A stretch of 64,000 nucleotides of DNA, from the NCBI RefSeq assembly GCF_003012705.1, contig NZ_PXYL01000003.1, positions 248,001 to 312,000 on the forward strand, in the 5' to 3' direction. Below the pieces are notes generated by a model. That model was given only the letters and a program-made list of their open reading frames with translations, ran no database searches and was not told the DNA's origin. Shown here in pieces: positions 48,739 through 61,407 of this stretch. Source of the DNA: Pseudaminobacter soli (ex Li et al. 2025). GTDB taxonomy: Bacteria > Pseudomonadota > Alphaproteobacteria > Rhizobiales > Rhizobiaceae. The position numbers and the translations under genes were made by a program. The first letter of the stretch is position 1, and each line of letters begins with the position of its first letter.

Positions 48739-49824
48739 ATGACAGAAATTGATCAACTCGAACGATCGATCACCGAGGCCATTGCCGCGGCCTCCGACGA
48801 GCAGGCGATCGAGGCCGTGCGCGTGGCCGCACTTGGCAAGAAGGGCACGATCTCCGAAAGGCTGAAGACGCTCGGCGCCATGAGCCCCGAAGAGCGGCAG
48901 TCGATGGGCCCGGTCATCAACGGCCTCAAGAACCGTGTCACCGACGCGCTTGCCGCCCGCAAGGCCGAGCTGAAGGACGCCGCGATTGCCGTGCGCCTCG
49001 CCGCCGAGAAGGTCGACGTGACGCTCCCCGTTCGCCAGTCGCCGGCCGAGCGCGGCCGCATCCATCCCATCAGCCAGGTCATCGACGAGATCGCGGCGAT
49101 CTTCGGCGACCTCGGCTTCTCGATTGCCGAAGGCCCGGACGTCGAGACCGACTACTACAACTTCACCGCGCTGAATTTCCCGGAAGGCCATCCGGCGCGC
49201 GAGATGCACGACACCTTCTTCTTCAATCCGGACGCCAATGGCGACCGCAAGGTGCTGCGTACGCACACCTCACCGGTGCAGATCCGCACCATGGAGACGC
49301 AGAAGCCGCCGATCCGCATCGTCATTCCCGGCAAGACCTACCGCCAGGATTCGGACGCCACCCACTCGCCGATGTTCCATCAGGTCGAGGGCCTGGTCAT
49401 CGACAAGACGGCCAATGTCGCCAACATGAAGTGGGTGCTGGAAGAGTTCTGCAAGGCCTTCTTCGAGGTGCCGTCGGTCAAGATGCGCTTCCGCCCGAGC
49501 TTCTTCCCATTCACGGAGCCGAGCCTGGAAGTCGACATCCAGTGCGACCGCTCGCGGCCGGGCGAAGTGCGCTTCGGCGAGGGCAGCGACTGGATGGAGA
49601 TCCTCGGCTGCGGCATGGTGCACCCGAATGTGCTGCGCGCCGGCGGCCTCGACCCCGACGAATACCAGGGCTTTGCCTGGGGCATGGGCATCGACCGCAT
49701 CGCCATGCTGAAATACGGCATGCCGGACCTGCGCGCCTTCTTCGACGCCGATGTCCGCTGGCTGGCCCATTACGGATTCCGTCCGCTCGACATGCCGACC
49801 TTGTTCGGCGGACTGAGCAACTGA
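48739..49824 (+). CDS. pheS: phenylalanine-tRNA ligase alpha subunit
   Basis: A 361-residue class II synthetase alpha chain. The N-terminal coiled coil (about residues 1-85) binds tRNA. Motif 2 ([19 protein letters not shown] region) and motif 3 ([17 protein letters not shown]) are present. ATG 48739 was chosen because AAGGG lies 6 nt upstream; ATG 48733 is too close to that site. pheT follows after 22 bp. Confidence 0.97.
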   Translation: MTEIDQLERSITEAIAAASDEQAIEAVRVAALGKKGTISERLKTLGAMSPEERQSMGPVINGLKNRVTDALAARKAELKDAAIAVRLAAEKVDVTLPVRQSPAERGRIHPISQVIDEIAAIFGDLGFSIAEGPDVETDYYNFTALNFPEGHPAREMHDTFFFNPDANGDRKVLRTHTSPVQIRTMETQKPPIRIVIPGKTYRQDSDATHSPMFHQVEGLVIDKTANVANMKWVLEEFCKAFFEVPSVKMRFRPSFFPFTEPSLEVDIQCDRSRPGEVRFGEGSDWMEILGCGMVHPNVLRAGGLDPDEYQGFAWGMGIDRIAMLKYGMPDLRAFFDADVRWLAHYGFRPLDMPTLFGGLSN

Positions 49825-49846
49825 TCGAGCGGCGAGGGATAGAAAA

Positions 49847-52252
49847 ATGAAATTCACACTCTCCTGGCTGAAGGACCATCTCGAGACCGACGCGACGCTC
49901 GAAGAGATCGTCGAGCGCCTGACCTCGATCGGCCTTGAAGTCGAAGCCGTCGACGACAAGGCGGCGCTGAAGCCTTTCGTCATTGCCAAGGTTCTTACGG
50001 CCGCGCGTCACCCCGACGCCGACAAGCTGCAGGTGCTTTCGGTCGACACCGGCGCGGGCGCGCCTATCCAGGTCGTCTGCGGTGCTCCCAATGCGCGCGC
50101 CGGCCTGATCGGCGCCTTTGCAGCCCCCGGCACCTATGTGCCCGGCATCGACGTCACGCTGTCCATCGGCAAGATCCGCGGCGTCGAAAGCCACGGCATG
50201 ATGTGCTCCGAGCGCGAGCTTGAGCTGTCGGACGAGCACAATGGCATCATCGAGCTGCCGGAGGATGCGCCGGTCGGCACGTCCTATGCTGCCTATGCCA
50301 AGCTCGACGACCCGCTGATCGAGATCAACCTGACGCCGAACCGCCCCGACGCCACCGGCGTCTACGGCATTGCGCGCGATCTGGCGGCCTCCGGCCTCGG
50401 CACGCTGAAGACGGCGCCGGTCGCGCCGGTTGCCGGCAAGGGCGCAACGCCGGTGAAGCTCACCATCGAGGCGCCGGAACTGTGCCCCGGCTTCGCGCTG
50501 CGCCTCGTACGCGGCGTCAAGAATGGCCCGTCGCCGAAGTGGATGCAGCAGCGGCTCATCGCCATCGGCCTGCGCCCCATCAACACGTTGGTCGACATCA
50601 CCAACTACATGACCTTCGATCGCGGCCGGCCGCTGCATGTGTTCGACGCCAAGAAGGTCGCCGGCAATCTCGCCGTGCGCCGCGCCAGGGATGGCGAGAA
50701 GGTGCTGGCGCTCGATGGCCGCGAATATGAGCTGACGTCCGAGATGTGCGTGATCGCCGATGCCGAAGGCGTCGAGTCGATTGCCGGCATCATGGGCGGC
50801 GAGCATTCGGGCTGCGACGAGAACACCACCGACGTACTGATCGAGTCCGCCCTGTGGGAGCCGCTGAATGTCGCTCGCACCGGCCGCCATCTCGGCATCA
50901 TCACCGATGCGCGCTACCGCTTCGAGCGCGGCGTGGACCCCGAATTCATGGTCCCCGGTCTGGAACTGGCGACCCGCATGGTGCTCGACCTCTGCGGCGG
51001 CGAGCCGGCGGAGACCGAGGTTGTCGGCTATGCCGGCCACAAGCCGAAGGTCGTGTCCTTCCCGGTGTCCGAGGTGAAGCGCCTGACCGGCATCGAGGTG
51101 CCGAAGGATGAAAGCCTCAACATCCTTTCGCGCCTCGGCTTCAAGCCGCTCGGCAATGGCGATGTGGTCGATGTCGAGGTGCCGTCCTGGCGCCCGGATG
51201 TCGACGGCAAGGCCGACCTGGTGGAAGAGGTGATGCGCATCCACGGCGTCGACGAGATCGCGCCCCAGCCGCTCGGCAGCCACGATGCGGTCAACGGCAA
51301 GATCCTCACCACGCTGCAGATCCGCAGCCGCTCGACGCGCCGTGCGCTCGCCGTGCGCGGCATGATGGAGGCCGTTACCTGGTCGTTCATCTCGGCGAAG
51401 CAGGCCGAGCTGTTCGGCGGCGGCAAGCCGGAGCTGAAGCTCGCCAATCCGATCGCGGCCGACATGTCCGACATGCGCCCCTCGCTGCTTCCGGGCCTGC
51501 TGACGGCCGCGCAGCGCAATGCCGACCGCGGGCTTGGCGACGTCGCGCTGTTCGAGGTTTCGGGCACCTATGAGGGCGACACGCCCGAGGCTCAGCACCG
51601 CGTTGCCGCCGGCGTGCGCCGCGGTACGGCCAAGCTGGACGGCGCTGGCCGCAGCTGGGCCGGCAATGCCGGCGCAGTCGGCGTGTTCGACGCCAAGGCC
51701 GATGCGCTCGCTGCCCTCGAAGCCGCCGGTGCGCCGGTGGACAAGCTGCAGGTCGAGACGGGGGCACCCTCGTGGTACCACCCGGGCCGCTCGGGTGTAA
51801 TAAAACTCGGGCCCAAGACCGTGCTCGGCACTTTTGGCGAGTTCCACCCGAGGACACTGGAAGCGCTCGACGTTTCCGGCCCGGTGGCCGGCTTCGAAGT
51901 GTTCATCGACGCCATCCCCGAGCCAAAGGCCAAGCCCACCCGCACCAAGCCGAAGCTCGAGCTTTCGGCCTTCCAGGCCGTAAAGCGCGATTTCGCCTTC
52001 GTGGTCGACAAGTCGGTCGAGGCCGGCACGCTGACGCGCGCGGCGGCCGGCGCCGACAAGAAGCTGATCACCGGCGTTTCGGTCTTCGACGTGTTCGAGG
52101 GCGCTTCGCTCGGCGAGGGCAAGAAGTCGATCGCCATCGAGGTTTCGATCCAGCCGGTTGAGCGCACGCTGACCGACGAGGATTTCGAGGCACTGGCAGG
52201 CAAGATCGTCGAGAACGTCAAGAAGCAGACCGGCGGCGTGCTGCGCAGCTGA
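49847..52252 (+). CDS. pheT: phenylalanine-tRNA ligase beta subunit
   Basis: An 801-residue beta chain. Domains in order are an N-terminal tRNA-binding OB fold (about residues 40-150), B3/B4 editing (about 210-385), B5 (about 400-470), the class II-like core and a C-terminal FDX-ACB anticodon-binding domain (about 705-800). [20 protein letters not shown] at the start is typical. It forms the alpha2-beta2 enzyme with PheS. A strong terminator follows. Confidence 0.98.
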   Translation: MKFTLSWLKDHLETDATLEEIVERLTSIGLEVEAVDDKAALKPFVIAKVLTAARHPDADKLQVLSVDTGAGAPIQVVCGAPNARAGLIGAFAAPGTYVPGIDVTLSIGKIRGVESHGMMCSERELELSDEHNGIIELPEDAPVGTSYAAYAKLDDPLIEINLTPNRPDATGVYGIARDLAASGLGTLKTAPVAPVAGKGATPVKLTIEAPELCPGFALRLVRGVKNGPSPKWMQQRLIAIGLRPINTLVDITNYMTFDRGRPLHVFDAKKVAGNLAVRRARDGEKVLALDGREYELTSEMCVIADAEGVESIAGIMGGEHSGCDENTTDVLIESALWEPLNVARTGRHLGIITDARYRFERGVDPEFMVPGLELATRMVLDLCGGEPAETEVVGYAGHKPKVVSFPVSEVKRLTGIEVPKDESLNILSRLGFKPLGNGDVVDVEVPSWRPDVDGKADLVEEVMRIHGVDEIAPQPLGSHDAVNGKILTTLQIRSRSTRRALAVRGMMEAVTWSFISAKQAELFGGGKPELKLANPIAADMSDMRPSLLPGLLTAAQRNADRGLGDVALFEVSGTYEGDTPEAQHRVAAGVRRGTAKLDGAGRSWAGNAGAVGVFDAKADALAALEAAGAPVDKLQVETGAPSWYHPGRSGVIKLGPKTVLGTFGEFHPRTLEALDVSGPVAGFEVFIDAIPEPKAKPTRTKPKLELSAFQAVKRDFAFVVDKSVEAGTLTRAAAGADKKLITGVSVFDVFEGASLGEGKKSIAIEVSIQPVERTLTDEDFEALAGKIVENVKKQTGGVLRS

Positions 52253-52273
52253 CCGCTTCTCAATGGGAACACC

Positions 52274-52300
52274 AAAAGGGCGCCATCCGGCGCCCTTTTT
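52274..52300. terminator. pheT terminator
   Basis: GGGCGCC/GGCGCCC arms around a 4-base loop, preceded by A4 and followed by T5, about 20 bp after the pheT stop. Confidence 0.92.
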
Positions 52301-52383
52301 GCTTGGTCTGTCATCTGGCTGTCAGTTGACCGGGGCTCTTACGCGGTGTCGACTTTGATCGATTCGTGCCGAGCGGAGCCTTC

Positions 52384-52986
52384 ATGACCCACCTGCGCCT
52401 TTCGGGCCTGCCCTTCGAGCAGCAACGCGAGCATCTGGCCTCGATCCTGCTGGCCGATACGCTGGTCAGCGAGGCCTTGCACCGCGCCCATGTGCTGGAC
52501 TTGCCGGATTGGTGGATCGTCTCGGGTGCGCTCTACAACACCGTCTGGAACCATCTGACGGGCAAGCCCTCGGGCTATGGCATCAAGGACGTGGACCTGT
52601 TCTATTTCGACGCCAGCGATCTGTCCTGGGAGGCCGAGGACGTCGTTATCCGCAAGGGTGCCGAGCTTTTCGCCGGCCTGAGCCACCCGGTCGAGATCCG
52701 TAACCAGGCGCGGGTTCATCTGTGGTTCGAAGAGCACTTTGGCCAACGTCGGGAGCCGCTCGTCTCCAGCGCCGTGTCCCTCGGCCATTTCGCCGCCAAA
52801 ACGCATTCTGTCGGCGTCAGGTTAGATGCGGCTGGCAGGATGGAAGTCTGTGCGCCCTTCGGGCTGGACGACATCTTTTCCCTGCGCATGGTGCCGAACC
52901 GCGTGCTCGACAACCGTGCGACCTATGAAACCAAATCCGCACGCTCCAAGGCGATGTGGCCGGAGCTCGCAGTCGAGCCCTGGTGA
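52384..52986 (+). CDS. nucleotidyltransferase-like family protein (DUF925 type)
   Basis: A 200-residue protein of the NTP_transf_6 / DUF925 type. [18 protein letters not shown] near residue 42 and [10 protein letters not shown] near residue 67 resemble the GS...DxD pattern of the polymerase-beta nucleotidyltransferase fold. Function is unknown. ATG 52384 is preceded by GGAG; ATG or equivalent at 52366 is an alternative. It stands alone between the pheT terminator and the oxidoreductase gene. Confidence 0.85.
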   Translation: MTHLRLSGLPFEQQREHLASILLADTLVSEALHRAHVLDLPDWWIVSGALYNTVWNHLTGKPSGYGIKDVDLFYFDASDLSWEAEDVVIRKGAELFAGLSHPVEIRNQARVHLWFEEHFGQRREPLVSSAVSLGHFAAKTHSVGVRLDAAGRMEVCAPFGLDDIFSLRMVPNRVLDNRATYETKSARSKAMWPELAVEPW

Positions 52987-53053
52987 GGCTTTCCTTCCGG
53001 CGCAACTGCCTTTAGCTTCTTCCTATCTTTGCAGAGGGGGGAGTAGGACAAAA

Positions 53054-54040
53054 ATGTTTCGGTGGGGAGTTTTGTCTACGGCCAAGATCGCGCGCGAGCA
53101 GCTGCTGCCGGCGATCGCCGATGCCGAGAACGGCGTGGTTGCTGCAATCGCCAGCCGCGATGCCGGCAAGGCCCGTGCGTTGGCCGACCGTTTTGGCGCG
53201 CCGCATGCCTTCGGCTCCTATGAGGAGTTGCTGGCCTCCGATGCGATCGACGGCGTCTATATTCCGCTTCCCACCTCGCAGCATGTCGAATGGGCGGCCA
53301 AGGCGGCCGAGGCCGGCAAACATGTTCTGGTCGAGAAGCCGCTGGCGCTGAAGGCCGAAGACATCGCCCCCCTCATCGAGGTCCGTGATCGGAAAAAGGT
53401 GCTGATCAGCGAAGCCTTCATGGTGTTTTACCACCCGCAATGGCGGAAGGTGCGCGAGCTGGTCGCCGATGGCGCCATCGGGCGGCTACGGCATGTGCAG
53501 GGCGCCTTCAGCTATTTCAACGTCGATCCGGGCAACATGCGCAACCAGCCTGACCTCGGCGGCGGCGCGCTGCTCGACATCGGCGTCTATCCCACGGTGG
53601 TGACCCGGCTGGTGACCGGCCAGGAGCCGCAGCGCATCCAGACAAGGATCGAGTGGGACAGGGCCTTCGGCACGGACATCTATTCCTCGGTGAAGGCCGA
53701 TTTCGGCGACTTCGAGCTCAGCTTTTATTGCTCTACCCAGATGGCACTGCGCCAATCCATGGTGTTCCACGGCGAGGCGGGTTTCATCGAGGTGCATGCG
53801 CCCTTCAATGCCGGTGACTACGACCACCACCGGATCGAGTTGCACAACCAGAAGCGCAATGAGGCGACTGTCTTCCGCTTCCCCGGAACGCGCCAGTATC
53901 GGCTGGAGGTCGAGGCTTTTGCCCGTGCCGCGCAGGGCAGCGGCGAGCCGGTTTTCTCGCTGGAGAACTCCGTACTCAACCAGAAGACGATCGATGCCAT
54001 CTTCCGCGCCAGCGAACACGACGGCTGGGAAAAGGTCTGA
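53054..54040 (+). CDS. Gfo/Idh/MocA-family oxidoreductase
   Basis: A 328-residue NAD(P)-dependent oxidoreductase. The Rossmann fold begins at the N-terminus ([18 protein letters not shown]). The catalytic [11 protein letters not shown] near residue 95 contains the family lysine, and [12 protein letters not shown] near residue 172 is the second-domain signature. Substrate is unknown, probably a sugar or polyol derivative. A longer frame beginning at 52826 overlaps the previous gene and is not used. No other sugar gene is adjacent. Confidence 0.92.
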   Translation: MFRWGVLSTAKIAREQLLPAIADAENGVVAAIASRDAGKARALADRFGAPHAFGSYEELLASDAIDGVYIPLPTSQHVEWAAKAAEAGKHVLVEKPLALKAEDIAPLIEVRDRKKVLISEAFMVFYHPQWRKVRELVADGAIGRLRHVQGAFSYFNVDPGNMRNQPDLGGGALLDIGVYPTVVTRLVTGQEPQRIQTRIEWDRAFGTDIYSSVKADFGDFELSFYCSTQMALRQSMVFHGEAGFIEVHAPFNAGDYDHHRIELHNQKRNEATVFRFPGTRQYRLEVEAFARAAQGSGEPVFSLENSVLNQKTIDAIFRASEHDGWEKV

Positions 54041-54055
54041 TCGATAAGGTGCACC

Positions 54056-54469
54056 CTAGTTACCTACAACGCTGGAACTTATTCCAGACGCCGCCAAACT
54101 CGATATTATACCTATTATGAAAGCCAGCACTATACCTGAGTACACGATCTTTCTAGTCGATCGTTTCTGAGACCAATAATTGGATGTTTTATCATTCAGT
54201 TCTACCGTTCGATACGCAGCAAACAGCGGAGCGACAAAGAGAAACGCGGATGCAATTATGAATGCTAGAAAACGATAGGTCGCTCTATCAAGCATGTCTC
54301 TGTTGTCGAACGCTCGCCTGATGGAGAAAAGATGATTGAATTCTATTCGGGTGTGGCGGCGAGTGCTGATTAGATCAGTAAAAAAATCGCGAAAATGGGA
54401 TTTTGATACACGAAAAACGTGTTGATCGGTGTGATCTGTATCAATTGCTATTTCTGTTGACATATACAT
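54056..54469 (-). CDS. AT-rich orphan membrane protein of unknown function
   Basis: A 137-residue protein I do not recognise. Two membrane segments are clear, near residues 67-86 (FLAFIIASAFLFVAPLFAAY) and 108-130 (IVYSGIVLAFIIGIISSLA). The N-terminal half is polar, rich in His and charged residues. Base composition is far lower in GC than the surrounding core genes, and codons end often in A or T. A TATACT -10 hexamer lies at 54514-54519 on the minus strand. It lies between two conserved genes, which suggests a recent insertion. ATG 54463 is an alternative start. Confidence 0.6.
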   Translation of the reverse strand: MYMSTEIAIDTDHTDQHVFRVSKSHFRDFFTDLISTRRHTRIEFNHLFSIRRAFDNRDMLDRATYRFLAFIIASAFLFVAPLFAAYRTVELNDKTSNYWSQKRSTRKIVYSGIVLAFIIGIISSLAASGISSSVVGN

Positions 54470-54582
54470 CCCGCACGTGTGAGCACAAAGACGTGCGAGC
54501 CCCTTACCGTTGAAGTATATTTTGTTGATAATCTATAGATCATACGTTTCTTGATAGTGCAACGCCCACACAGATTCTGGTC

Positions 54583-55689
54583 TTACCAGTAGACGCCGCC
54601 GCGCATCACCCGAATGCGCGGACGCCCCTTTGGCGGGTTGAGCGGCACGTCGCTGGCCGGTCGGTCGTGATCGCTGTCGGGTTCCATGGCAAAAAACGCA
54701 GGAAAATTCCCCATTCCGCCGAAATCCGGGCCCGATGACGGGCGGATATGCGGAACCAGCGAATGGCTTTTCCGGCGCGGCGACATTGCAAAGGCGTCGA
54801 GGGGCGCTTCGCCGCTCCCCGTCGACTTCAACGCCATCAGCCGAGCGATGCGGTCCTCGGTGCGGGGATGGGTGCGTAGCACTGACGGATCGGGAATGCG
54901 CCCGCCGGGCAGCAGGAGGCTCTCCCAGCGCCGGCCCTGCGCCTGTTCGAGCTTGGTCAGCGCCGAGGCAAGGCCGTCGGGGTCGCCGGTCAGGGTCGCG
55001 GCGCCAAGGTCGGCGTCGAATTCGCGGGTGCGCGACAGCGCCATCTGCAAGAGCCCGCCTATCGTCGGGGCCAAAAGCAGCACGATCACGCCCAGCCACG
55101 GCACGTGATGGCCGGTGCCGCCGACGAACCCGCCGATGTTGAAGAACAGCGAGAACAGGCCGACCGTCGACATGATCGAGGTGAAGCGGGCCACCATGTC
55201 GGCGAAGGCCATCACCTTCACGTCCTCATTGGCGATGTGGCTCATCTCATGGGCAAGAACGCCGGCCAGTTCGCGCGTCGACAGGTTGCGCGCCAGCGCG
55301 TCGGTGATGGCGATGGCCGAATCCTCGCGACGGCCGACGGCGAAGGCATTCATCATCTGCGAGGGGATGATGTGCAGCTTGGGTATGCTCGGCAGGCCGG
55401 CGCGCCGGGACAATTCGGAAACGATTCGCAGGCCCGCCGGGAAGGTTTCGGGCGATACGGGCCGGGCCTTGTACATGCTCAGCACCATCTGCGGGGTGAT
55501 CCGGCGGATCGCCGCCATCGAGATCGCGCCGAAGATCAGCGCGCAGATCATTCCGGTAGGTCCGCCGAAGGCCCAGGCCGTCACTGCCAGCAGGAACAAC
55601 CCAGCCGCGCCGAGCAGCCACGTATGCATCGTGTTCGCCATGCGATTGCGGCGCTGCGCAAAGAGATCGATCATCCGGTTGCGGCTCAT
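54583..55689 (-). CDS. htpX: HtpX-type zinc metalloprotease
   Basis: A protein of about 368 residues of the M48B HtpX type. Two N-terminal membrane segments (LLGAAGLFLLAVTAWAF and GMICALIFGAISMAAI) precede the zinc motif LAHEMSHIANED near residue 155, with further membrane segments at about 180-225. HtpX degrades misfolded inner-membrane proteins from the cytoplasmic side. The start is uncertain: ATG 55689, 55674 or 55641 all fit and none has a strong ribosome site. The C-terminus is an extended hydrophilic, Pro-rich tail. It is divergent from dnaK. Confidence 0.9.
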   Translation of the reverse strand: MSRNRMIDLFAQRRNRMANTMHTWLLGAAGLFLLAVTAWAFGGPTGMICALIFGAISMAAIRRITPQMVLSMYKARPVSPETFPAGLRIVSELSRRAGLPSIPKLHIIPSQMMNAFAVGRREDSAIAITDALARNLSTRELAGVLAHEMSHIANEDVKVMAFADMVARFTSIMSTVGLFSLFFNIGGFVGGTGHHVPWLGVIVLLLAPTIGGLLQMALSRTREFDADLGAATLTGDPDGLASALTKLEQAQGRRWESLLLPGGRIPDPSVLRTHPRTEDRIARLMALKSTGSGEAPLDAFAMSPRRKSHSLVPHIRPSSGPDFGGMGNFPAFFAMEPDSDHDRPASDVPLNPPKGRPRIRVMRGGVYW

Positions 55690-55754
55690 ATATCCAATAT
55701 GGTGTGGCCGGATCGATTTGCCCAATATGCACCTTGGAGGGGCTCGTCTGGGCG

Positions 55755-55786
55755 CTTGCGCAGTGTGAGACCTCTTCTTATATACG
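55755..55786 (+). promoter_or_regulatory. RpoH (heat-shock) promoter for dnaK
   Basis: CTTGCG (55755-55760) and CTTATATACG (55777-55786) are 16 bp apart. The -10 matches the alphaproteobacterial heat-shock consensus CYTATNTNNG at every position. It lies about 120 bp before the dnaK start, leaving a leader of roughly 110 nt. Confidence 0.75.
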
Positions 55787-55906
55787 CCCGATGATCGTCC
55801 CGATTGTCGCAACCGAGGCGGCGTCGGGTGTATTTTCTTGTGAACCAAGGAGCTGCCGCAGGAACGCCTGATGGGTCCTGGCAGCTTGCTAAGTGGAGAG
55901 AACAAA

Positions 55907-57826
<1,920 letters not shown>

Positions 57827-57848
57827 CGGGTTCGACCCAAGTCTCACC

Positions 57849-57880
57849 AAAAGGCCCGGCGCGGTTTGCCGGGCCTTTTT
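57849..57880. terminator. dnaK terminator
   Basis: AGGCCCGGC and GCCGGGCCT arms with a 7-base loop, preceded by an A-run and followed by T5, about 22 bp after the dnaK stop. Confidence 0.9.
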
Positions 57881-58023
57881 GCAACTGAGCGGAAAAATCC
57901 AACCCCTCGAAGCACTGTAACACTGGTATCGGCGCGCAAGGATTACTAAATCGGATGTTGTGCGCCGAAGATGACGGACGAAACGATGCATCAAGACATT
58001 GAAAATCCGGGTCGCGGGATACA

Positions 58024-59160
58024 ATGAAAGCCGACTTTTACGAAACACTTGGCGTCCAGCGGGGCGCGGACGAAAAGGAGCTGAAGAGCGCCTTTCGCAA
58101 GCTCGCCATGCAGTTCCACCCCGATCGCAATCCGGGCGACGACGCTTGCGAGCACAAGTTCAAGGAAATCAACGAAGCCTATGAGTGCCTGAAGGACCCT
58201 CAGAAGCGCGCGGCCTATGATCGTTTCGGCCATGCAGCCTTCGAGAATGGCGGCATGGGCGGCGGCAACGGCTTCGCCAATGGGTTCGGAGCCGGTGGTT
58301 TCTCCGACATTTTCGAGGACATCTTCGGCGAGATGATGGGCGGCGGGCGCCGTCGCTCCTCGGGCGGCCGCGAGCGCGGCGCCGACCTGCGCTACAATAT
58401 GGAGATCTCGCTGGAGGAGGCCTTCAGCGGCAAGACGGCGCAAATCCGCGTGCCGACCTCCATCTCCTGCACCGAATGCTCCGGTTCGGGCGCCAAGCCC
58501 GGCACGCAGCCGGTCACCTGCTCGATGTGCTCCGGCTCCGGCCGCGTGCGCGCCAGCCAGGGCTTCTTCTCCATCGAGCGCACCTGTCCGCAGTGTCAGG
58601 GCCGTGGCACGATGATCAAGGATCCCTGCGGCAAGTGCGCCGGCCAGGGCCGCGTCACCGAAGAGCGCACGCTGTCGGTCAACATTCCGGCCGGCATCGA
58701 GGATGGCACGCGCATTCGCCTGGCCGGCGAGGGCGAGGCGGGCTATCGTGGCGGTCCGGCAGGCGATCTCTACATCTTCCTGTCGGTCAAGCCGCATGAG
58801 TTCTTCCAGCGCGACGGCGCCGACCTTTACTGCAAGGTGCCGATCTCGATGACCACCGCCGCGCTTGGCGGCTCCTTCGAGGTGGCGACGCTGGATGGCA
58901 CGCAGACACGCGTGAAGGTGCCGGAAGGCACGCAGAACGGCCGCCAGTTCCGCCTGAAGGGCAAGGGCATGCCGGTGCTGCGCCAGTCGACTATCGGCGA
59001 TCTCTACATCCAGACCGTGGTCGAGACGCCGCAGAACCTGACCAAGCGCCAGCGCGAGCTGCTGGAGGAGTTCGAACAGCTCTCCTCGCAGGAGAACAGC
59101 CCGCAGTCGAGCGGCTTCTTCGCCCGCATGAAGGACTTTTTCGAATCCTTTGGCGAGTGA
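58024..59160 (+). CDS. dnaJ: co-chaperone DnaJ
   Basis: A 378-residue type I J-protein. The J domain has His-Pro-Asp at residues 32-34 in [10 protein letters not shown] Gly-rich linker spans about residues 75-110. Four zinc repeats CxxCxGxG occur between about residues 150 and 220 ([32 protein letters not shown]). DnaJ delivers clients to DnaK and stimulates its ATPase. grpE is not in the window. Confidence 0.98.
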   Translation: MKADFYETLGVQRGADEKELKSAFRKLAMQFHPDRNPGDDACEHKFKEINEAYECLKDPQKRAAYDRFGHAAFENGGMGGGNGFANGFGAGGFSDIFEDIFGEMMGGGRRRSSGGRERGADLRYNMEISLEEAFSGKTAQIRVPTSISCTECSGSGAKPGTQPVTCSMCSGSGRVRASQGFFSIERTCPQCQGRGTMIKDPCGKCAGQGRVTEERTLSVNIPAGIEDGTRIRLAGEGEAGYRGGPAGDLYIFLSVKPHEFFQRDGADLYCKVPISMTTAALGGSFEVATLDGTQTRVKVPEGTQNGRQFRLKGKGMPVLRQSTIGDLYIQTVVETPQNLTKRQRELLEEFEQLSSQENSPQSSGFFARMKDFFESFGE

Positions 59161-59275
59161 CAGGCCCGCAACGCATTGTTGGTTTTGCGATGCGCGGCCC
59201 TATTTTACCTTGCGTGTGCTGGCTGGCTAACGCTAGGTAAGGCTTCTCGGGGGCGAGACGCAGGAGACGGTGCCG

Positions 59276-59884
59276 ATGGCAAGTGGATCTGGTTTGCGCA
59301 AGTCGCTCGCCATGAGGTTCGACGACGAGTTGCGCTTCTTCAAGGGATGGATCGACAAGCCAAAGGCCGTCGGCTCAATCGTCCCGACAAGCTCCATCAC
59401 CGCCAAGCGCATGGCATCGGTCGCCAACCCGGCCTCCGGCCTCCCGGTTCTCGAACTGGGGCCGGGCACAGGCGTCGTCACCCGCGCCATCCTGGCGCGT
59501 GGCATTGCCCCGCAGAACCTTTACGCCGTCGAATATTCCGCCGAGTTCGCCGAACATGTGCGCCGGATCTATCCGGGCGTGAACGTCATCCAGGGTGATG
59601 CCTTCGACCTCGATCGCACGCTAGGCGAGTTCGCCAACCTCAAATTCGACTGCGCCATTTCCGCCGTGCCGCTGCTCAACTTTCCGACCAGCAAGCGGGT
59701 GGACTATATCAACGGCGTGCTCGACCGGCTGCCGGTCGGCCGGCCGGTCATCCAGATCACCTACGGGCCGCTTTCGCCGGTTCCGGCGCGGCGCGGCGAA
59801 TATACGGTCGAACATTTCGACTTCGTCATCCGCAACATTCCGCCGGCCCAGCTGTGGATCTACCGCCGCGTCGGCAACGCCTGA
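59276..59884 (+). CDS. pmtA: phosphatidylethanolamine N-methyltransferase PmtA
   Basis: A 202-residue SAM-dependent methyltransferase of the Sinorhizobium PmtA type. It methylates phosphatidylethanolamine stepwise to phosphatidylcholine, a major rhizobial membrane lipid. The N-terminus has FFKGWIDKPKAVGSIVPTSS, motif I is VLELGPGTGVVT near residue 60, and PPAQLWIYRR ends the protein. ATG 59276 has AGGAG 9 nt upstream; GTG 59270 is too close to it. The dnaJ-pmtA-pyrF neighbourhood is conserved in rhizobia. Confidence 0.94.
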   Translation: MASGSGLRKSLAMRFDDELRFFKGWIDKPKAVGSIVPTSSITAKRMASVANPASGLPVLELGPGTGVVTRAILARGIAPQNLYAVEYSAEFAEHVRRIYPGVNVIQGDAFDLDRTLGEFANLKFDCAISAVPLLNFPTSKRVDYINGVLDRLPVGRPVIQITYGPLSPVPARRGEYTVEHFDFVIRNIPPAQLWIYRRVGNA

Positions 59885-59959
59885 GCGAGAACCAAACCCG
59901 ATCGGACGGTTGATTCGGAGGCCAGTTCGCCTATACCCGAGGGCGAACAGGAGATGCCG

Positions 59960-60550
59960 ATGACCGTTCGAATCCTCGTCTTTGCCGGATCAATCCGTAC
60001 AGGCGCCTATAGCGTCCAGACTGCCGACGCCGCCCAGCGGGAACTCGCGCTGCAAGGCGCCGAAGTCACCCGCATATCGCTGGGCGACTATCCGCTGCCG
60101 ATCATGGACCAGGACCTGGAAAAGGAAAAAGGCATCCCCGAGAACGTCTTCAAGCTGGGGCATCAGATCGCGGCGCATGACGGCTTCCTCATCGCCAGCC
60201 CCGAATACAATTCCTCGATCCCGCCGCTACTGAAGAACGCCATCGACTGGGTCAGCCGCATCCACAAGGAGGGCGGCAAGCCCTTCCATCCCTATGCCGG
60301 CAAGGTGGCGGCGCTGTGCTCCTCCTCCGATGGCAATTTCGGGGGTGCGCGCGGTCTCTATCACCTGCGCTCCGTGCTGATGAACTGCCAGGTCGAGATC
60401 ATAACGCCGCAATGCTCGGTGGCGCACGCCAGTGAGGCCTTCGACGAAAACGGTCAGTTCAAGGACGAGCAACTGCGCAAAAGAATGGAACTCGTCGCCG
60501 GCACCTTGATAGAGCGCGCCCGGATGCTGTCGACGCGAGTGGAGATCTGA
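59960..60550 (+). CDS. NADPH-dependent FMN reductase
   Basis: A 196-residue flavodoxin-fold reductase of the NADPH:FMN family (ChrR/YieF type). FMN phosphate binds at [11 protein letters not shown] near residue 8, and [19 protein letters not shown] near residue 75 is the conserved second loop. It may reduce quinones or chromate. ATG 59960 has ACAGGAG about 6 nt upstream; ATG 59954 is directly adjacent to that site. pyrF follows after 2 bp. Confidence 0.93.
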   Translation: MTVRILVFAGSIRTGAYSVQTADAAQRELALQGAEVTRISLGDYPLPIMDQDLEKEKGIPENVFKLGHQIAAHDGFLIASPEYNSSIPPLLKNAIDWVSRIHKEGGKPFHPYAGKVAALCSSSDGNFGGARGLYHLRSVLMNCQVEIITPQCSVAHASEAFDENGQFKDEQLRKRMELVAGTLIERARMLSTRVEI

Positions 60551-60552
60551 CC

Positions 60553-61248
60553 ATGGCTGCTTCGATGCGCGACCGCCTGATCGTTGGCCTCGACGTGCCG
60601 ACGGTGAAGGAAGCGGAGGCCGTGGTGCGCGACCTCGACGGCGTCGCCTCCTTCTACAAGATCGGCTATCAGCTCGCCTTTGCCGGCGGGCTCGATTTCG
60701 CCCGCGAACTGGCAAGCGGGGGCACCAAAGTGTTCCTCGACATGAAGCTGCTCGACATCGACAACACGGTCGCCAAGGGCGTCGAGAACATCGTCAAGAT
60801 GGGCGTGTCGATGCTGACCTTGCATGCCTACCCCAAGGCGATGCGTGCGGCGGTGGAAGCCGCCAAGGGAAGCGACCTCTGCCTGCTCGGCGTCACGGTG
60901 CTGACCTCGATGGACGCACAGGACATGATCGACGCCGGTTATGAATATGACCCGCACACGCTTGTGCTGCGCCGCTCAGAACAGGCGCTTGCTGCGGGCA
61001 TGGGCGGCATCGTCTGCTCGGCTGCGGAAGCAAGTGCGGTGCGCAAGGTCGTCGGGCCGGAGCTTGCGGTGGTGACGCCCGGCATCCGCCCCGCCGGCGC
61101 CGAGCATGGCGACCAGAAGCGCGTTGTGACGCCGGCCGACGCCCTGCGCAACGGCTCCAGCCATCTGGTGGTCGCGCGTCCCATCGTCGGCGCGGTTGAC
61201 AGACGGGCGGCGGCGCAGGCTATCTTGCACGAAATGAGCGCGGCATAG
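60553..61248 (+). CDS. pyrF: orotidine 5'-phosphate decarboxylase
   Basis: A 231-residue TIM barrel that decarboxylates OMP to UMP, the last step of pyrimidine synthesis. The catalytic network is in [17 protein letters not shown] near residue 60. The phosphate loop VVTPGIRP is near residue 172. It starts 2 bp after the FMN reductase gene. An inverted-repeat element lies immediately downstream. Confidence 0.96.
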   Translation: MAASMRDRLIVGLDVPTVKEAEAVVRDLDGVASFYKIGYQLAFAGGLDFARELASGGTKVFLDMKLLDIDNTVAKGVENIVKMGVSMLTLHAYPKAMRAAVEAAKGSDLCLLGVTVLTSMDAQDMIDAGYEYDPHTLVLRRSEQALAAGMGGIVCSAAEASAVRKVVGPELAVVTPGIRPAGAEHGDQKRVVTPADALRNGSSHLVVARPIVGAVDRRAAAQAILHEMSAA

Positions 61249-61255
61249 GCTTGCC

Positions 61256-61385
61256 GTGCGTCCTTCGAGGCTCGCTTCGCTCGCACCTCAGGATGAGGGC
61301 AGCAGGTGCGCAATTCTCCCCATCCCAAGGTGCGGGATGCGGTCAGACTCGCTCTTCTTTGAGGGGCGAGCCTCGAAGGACGCAC
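61256..61385. repeat. 130-bp palindrome-ended element (MITE-like)
   Basis: The ends are perfect 20-bp inverted repeats, GTGCGTCCTTCGAGGCTCGC at 61256-61275 and its complement at 61366-61385. The interior contains short sub-repeats such as GCTCGCTTCGCTCGC and CCTCAGGATGAGG. It sits between pyrF and the DUF1330 gene without coding sequence. Elements with CCTTCGAGGC ends are common intergenic repeats in rhizobial genomes (general knowledge, not searched). Confidence 0.8.
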
Positions 61386-61407
61386 AAGACCAATGGAGGA
61401 GGAACCA

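Noticed and set aside
49511-51847. 778-codon open frame antisense to pheS and pheT
   Set aside because: A shadow of two strongly conserved synthetase genes; composition is typical of an unread GC-rich frame.
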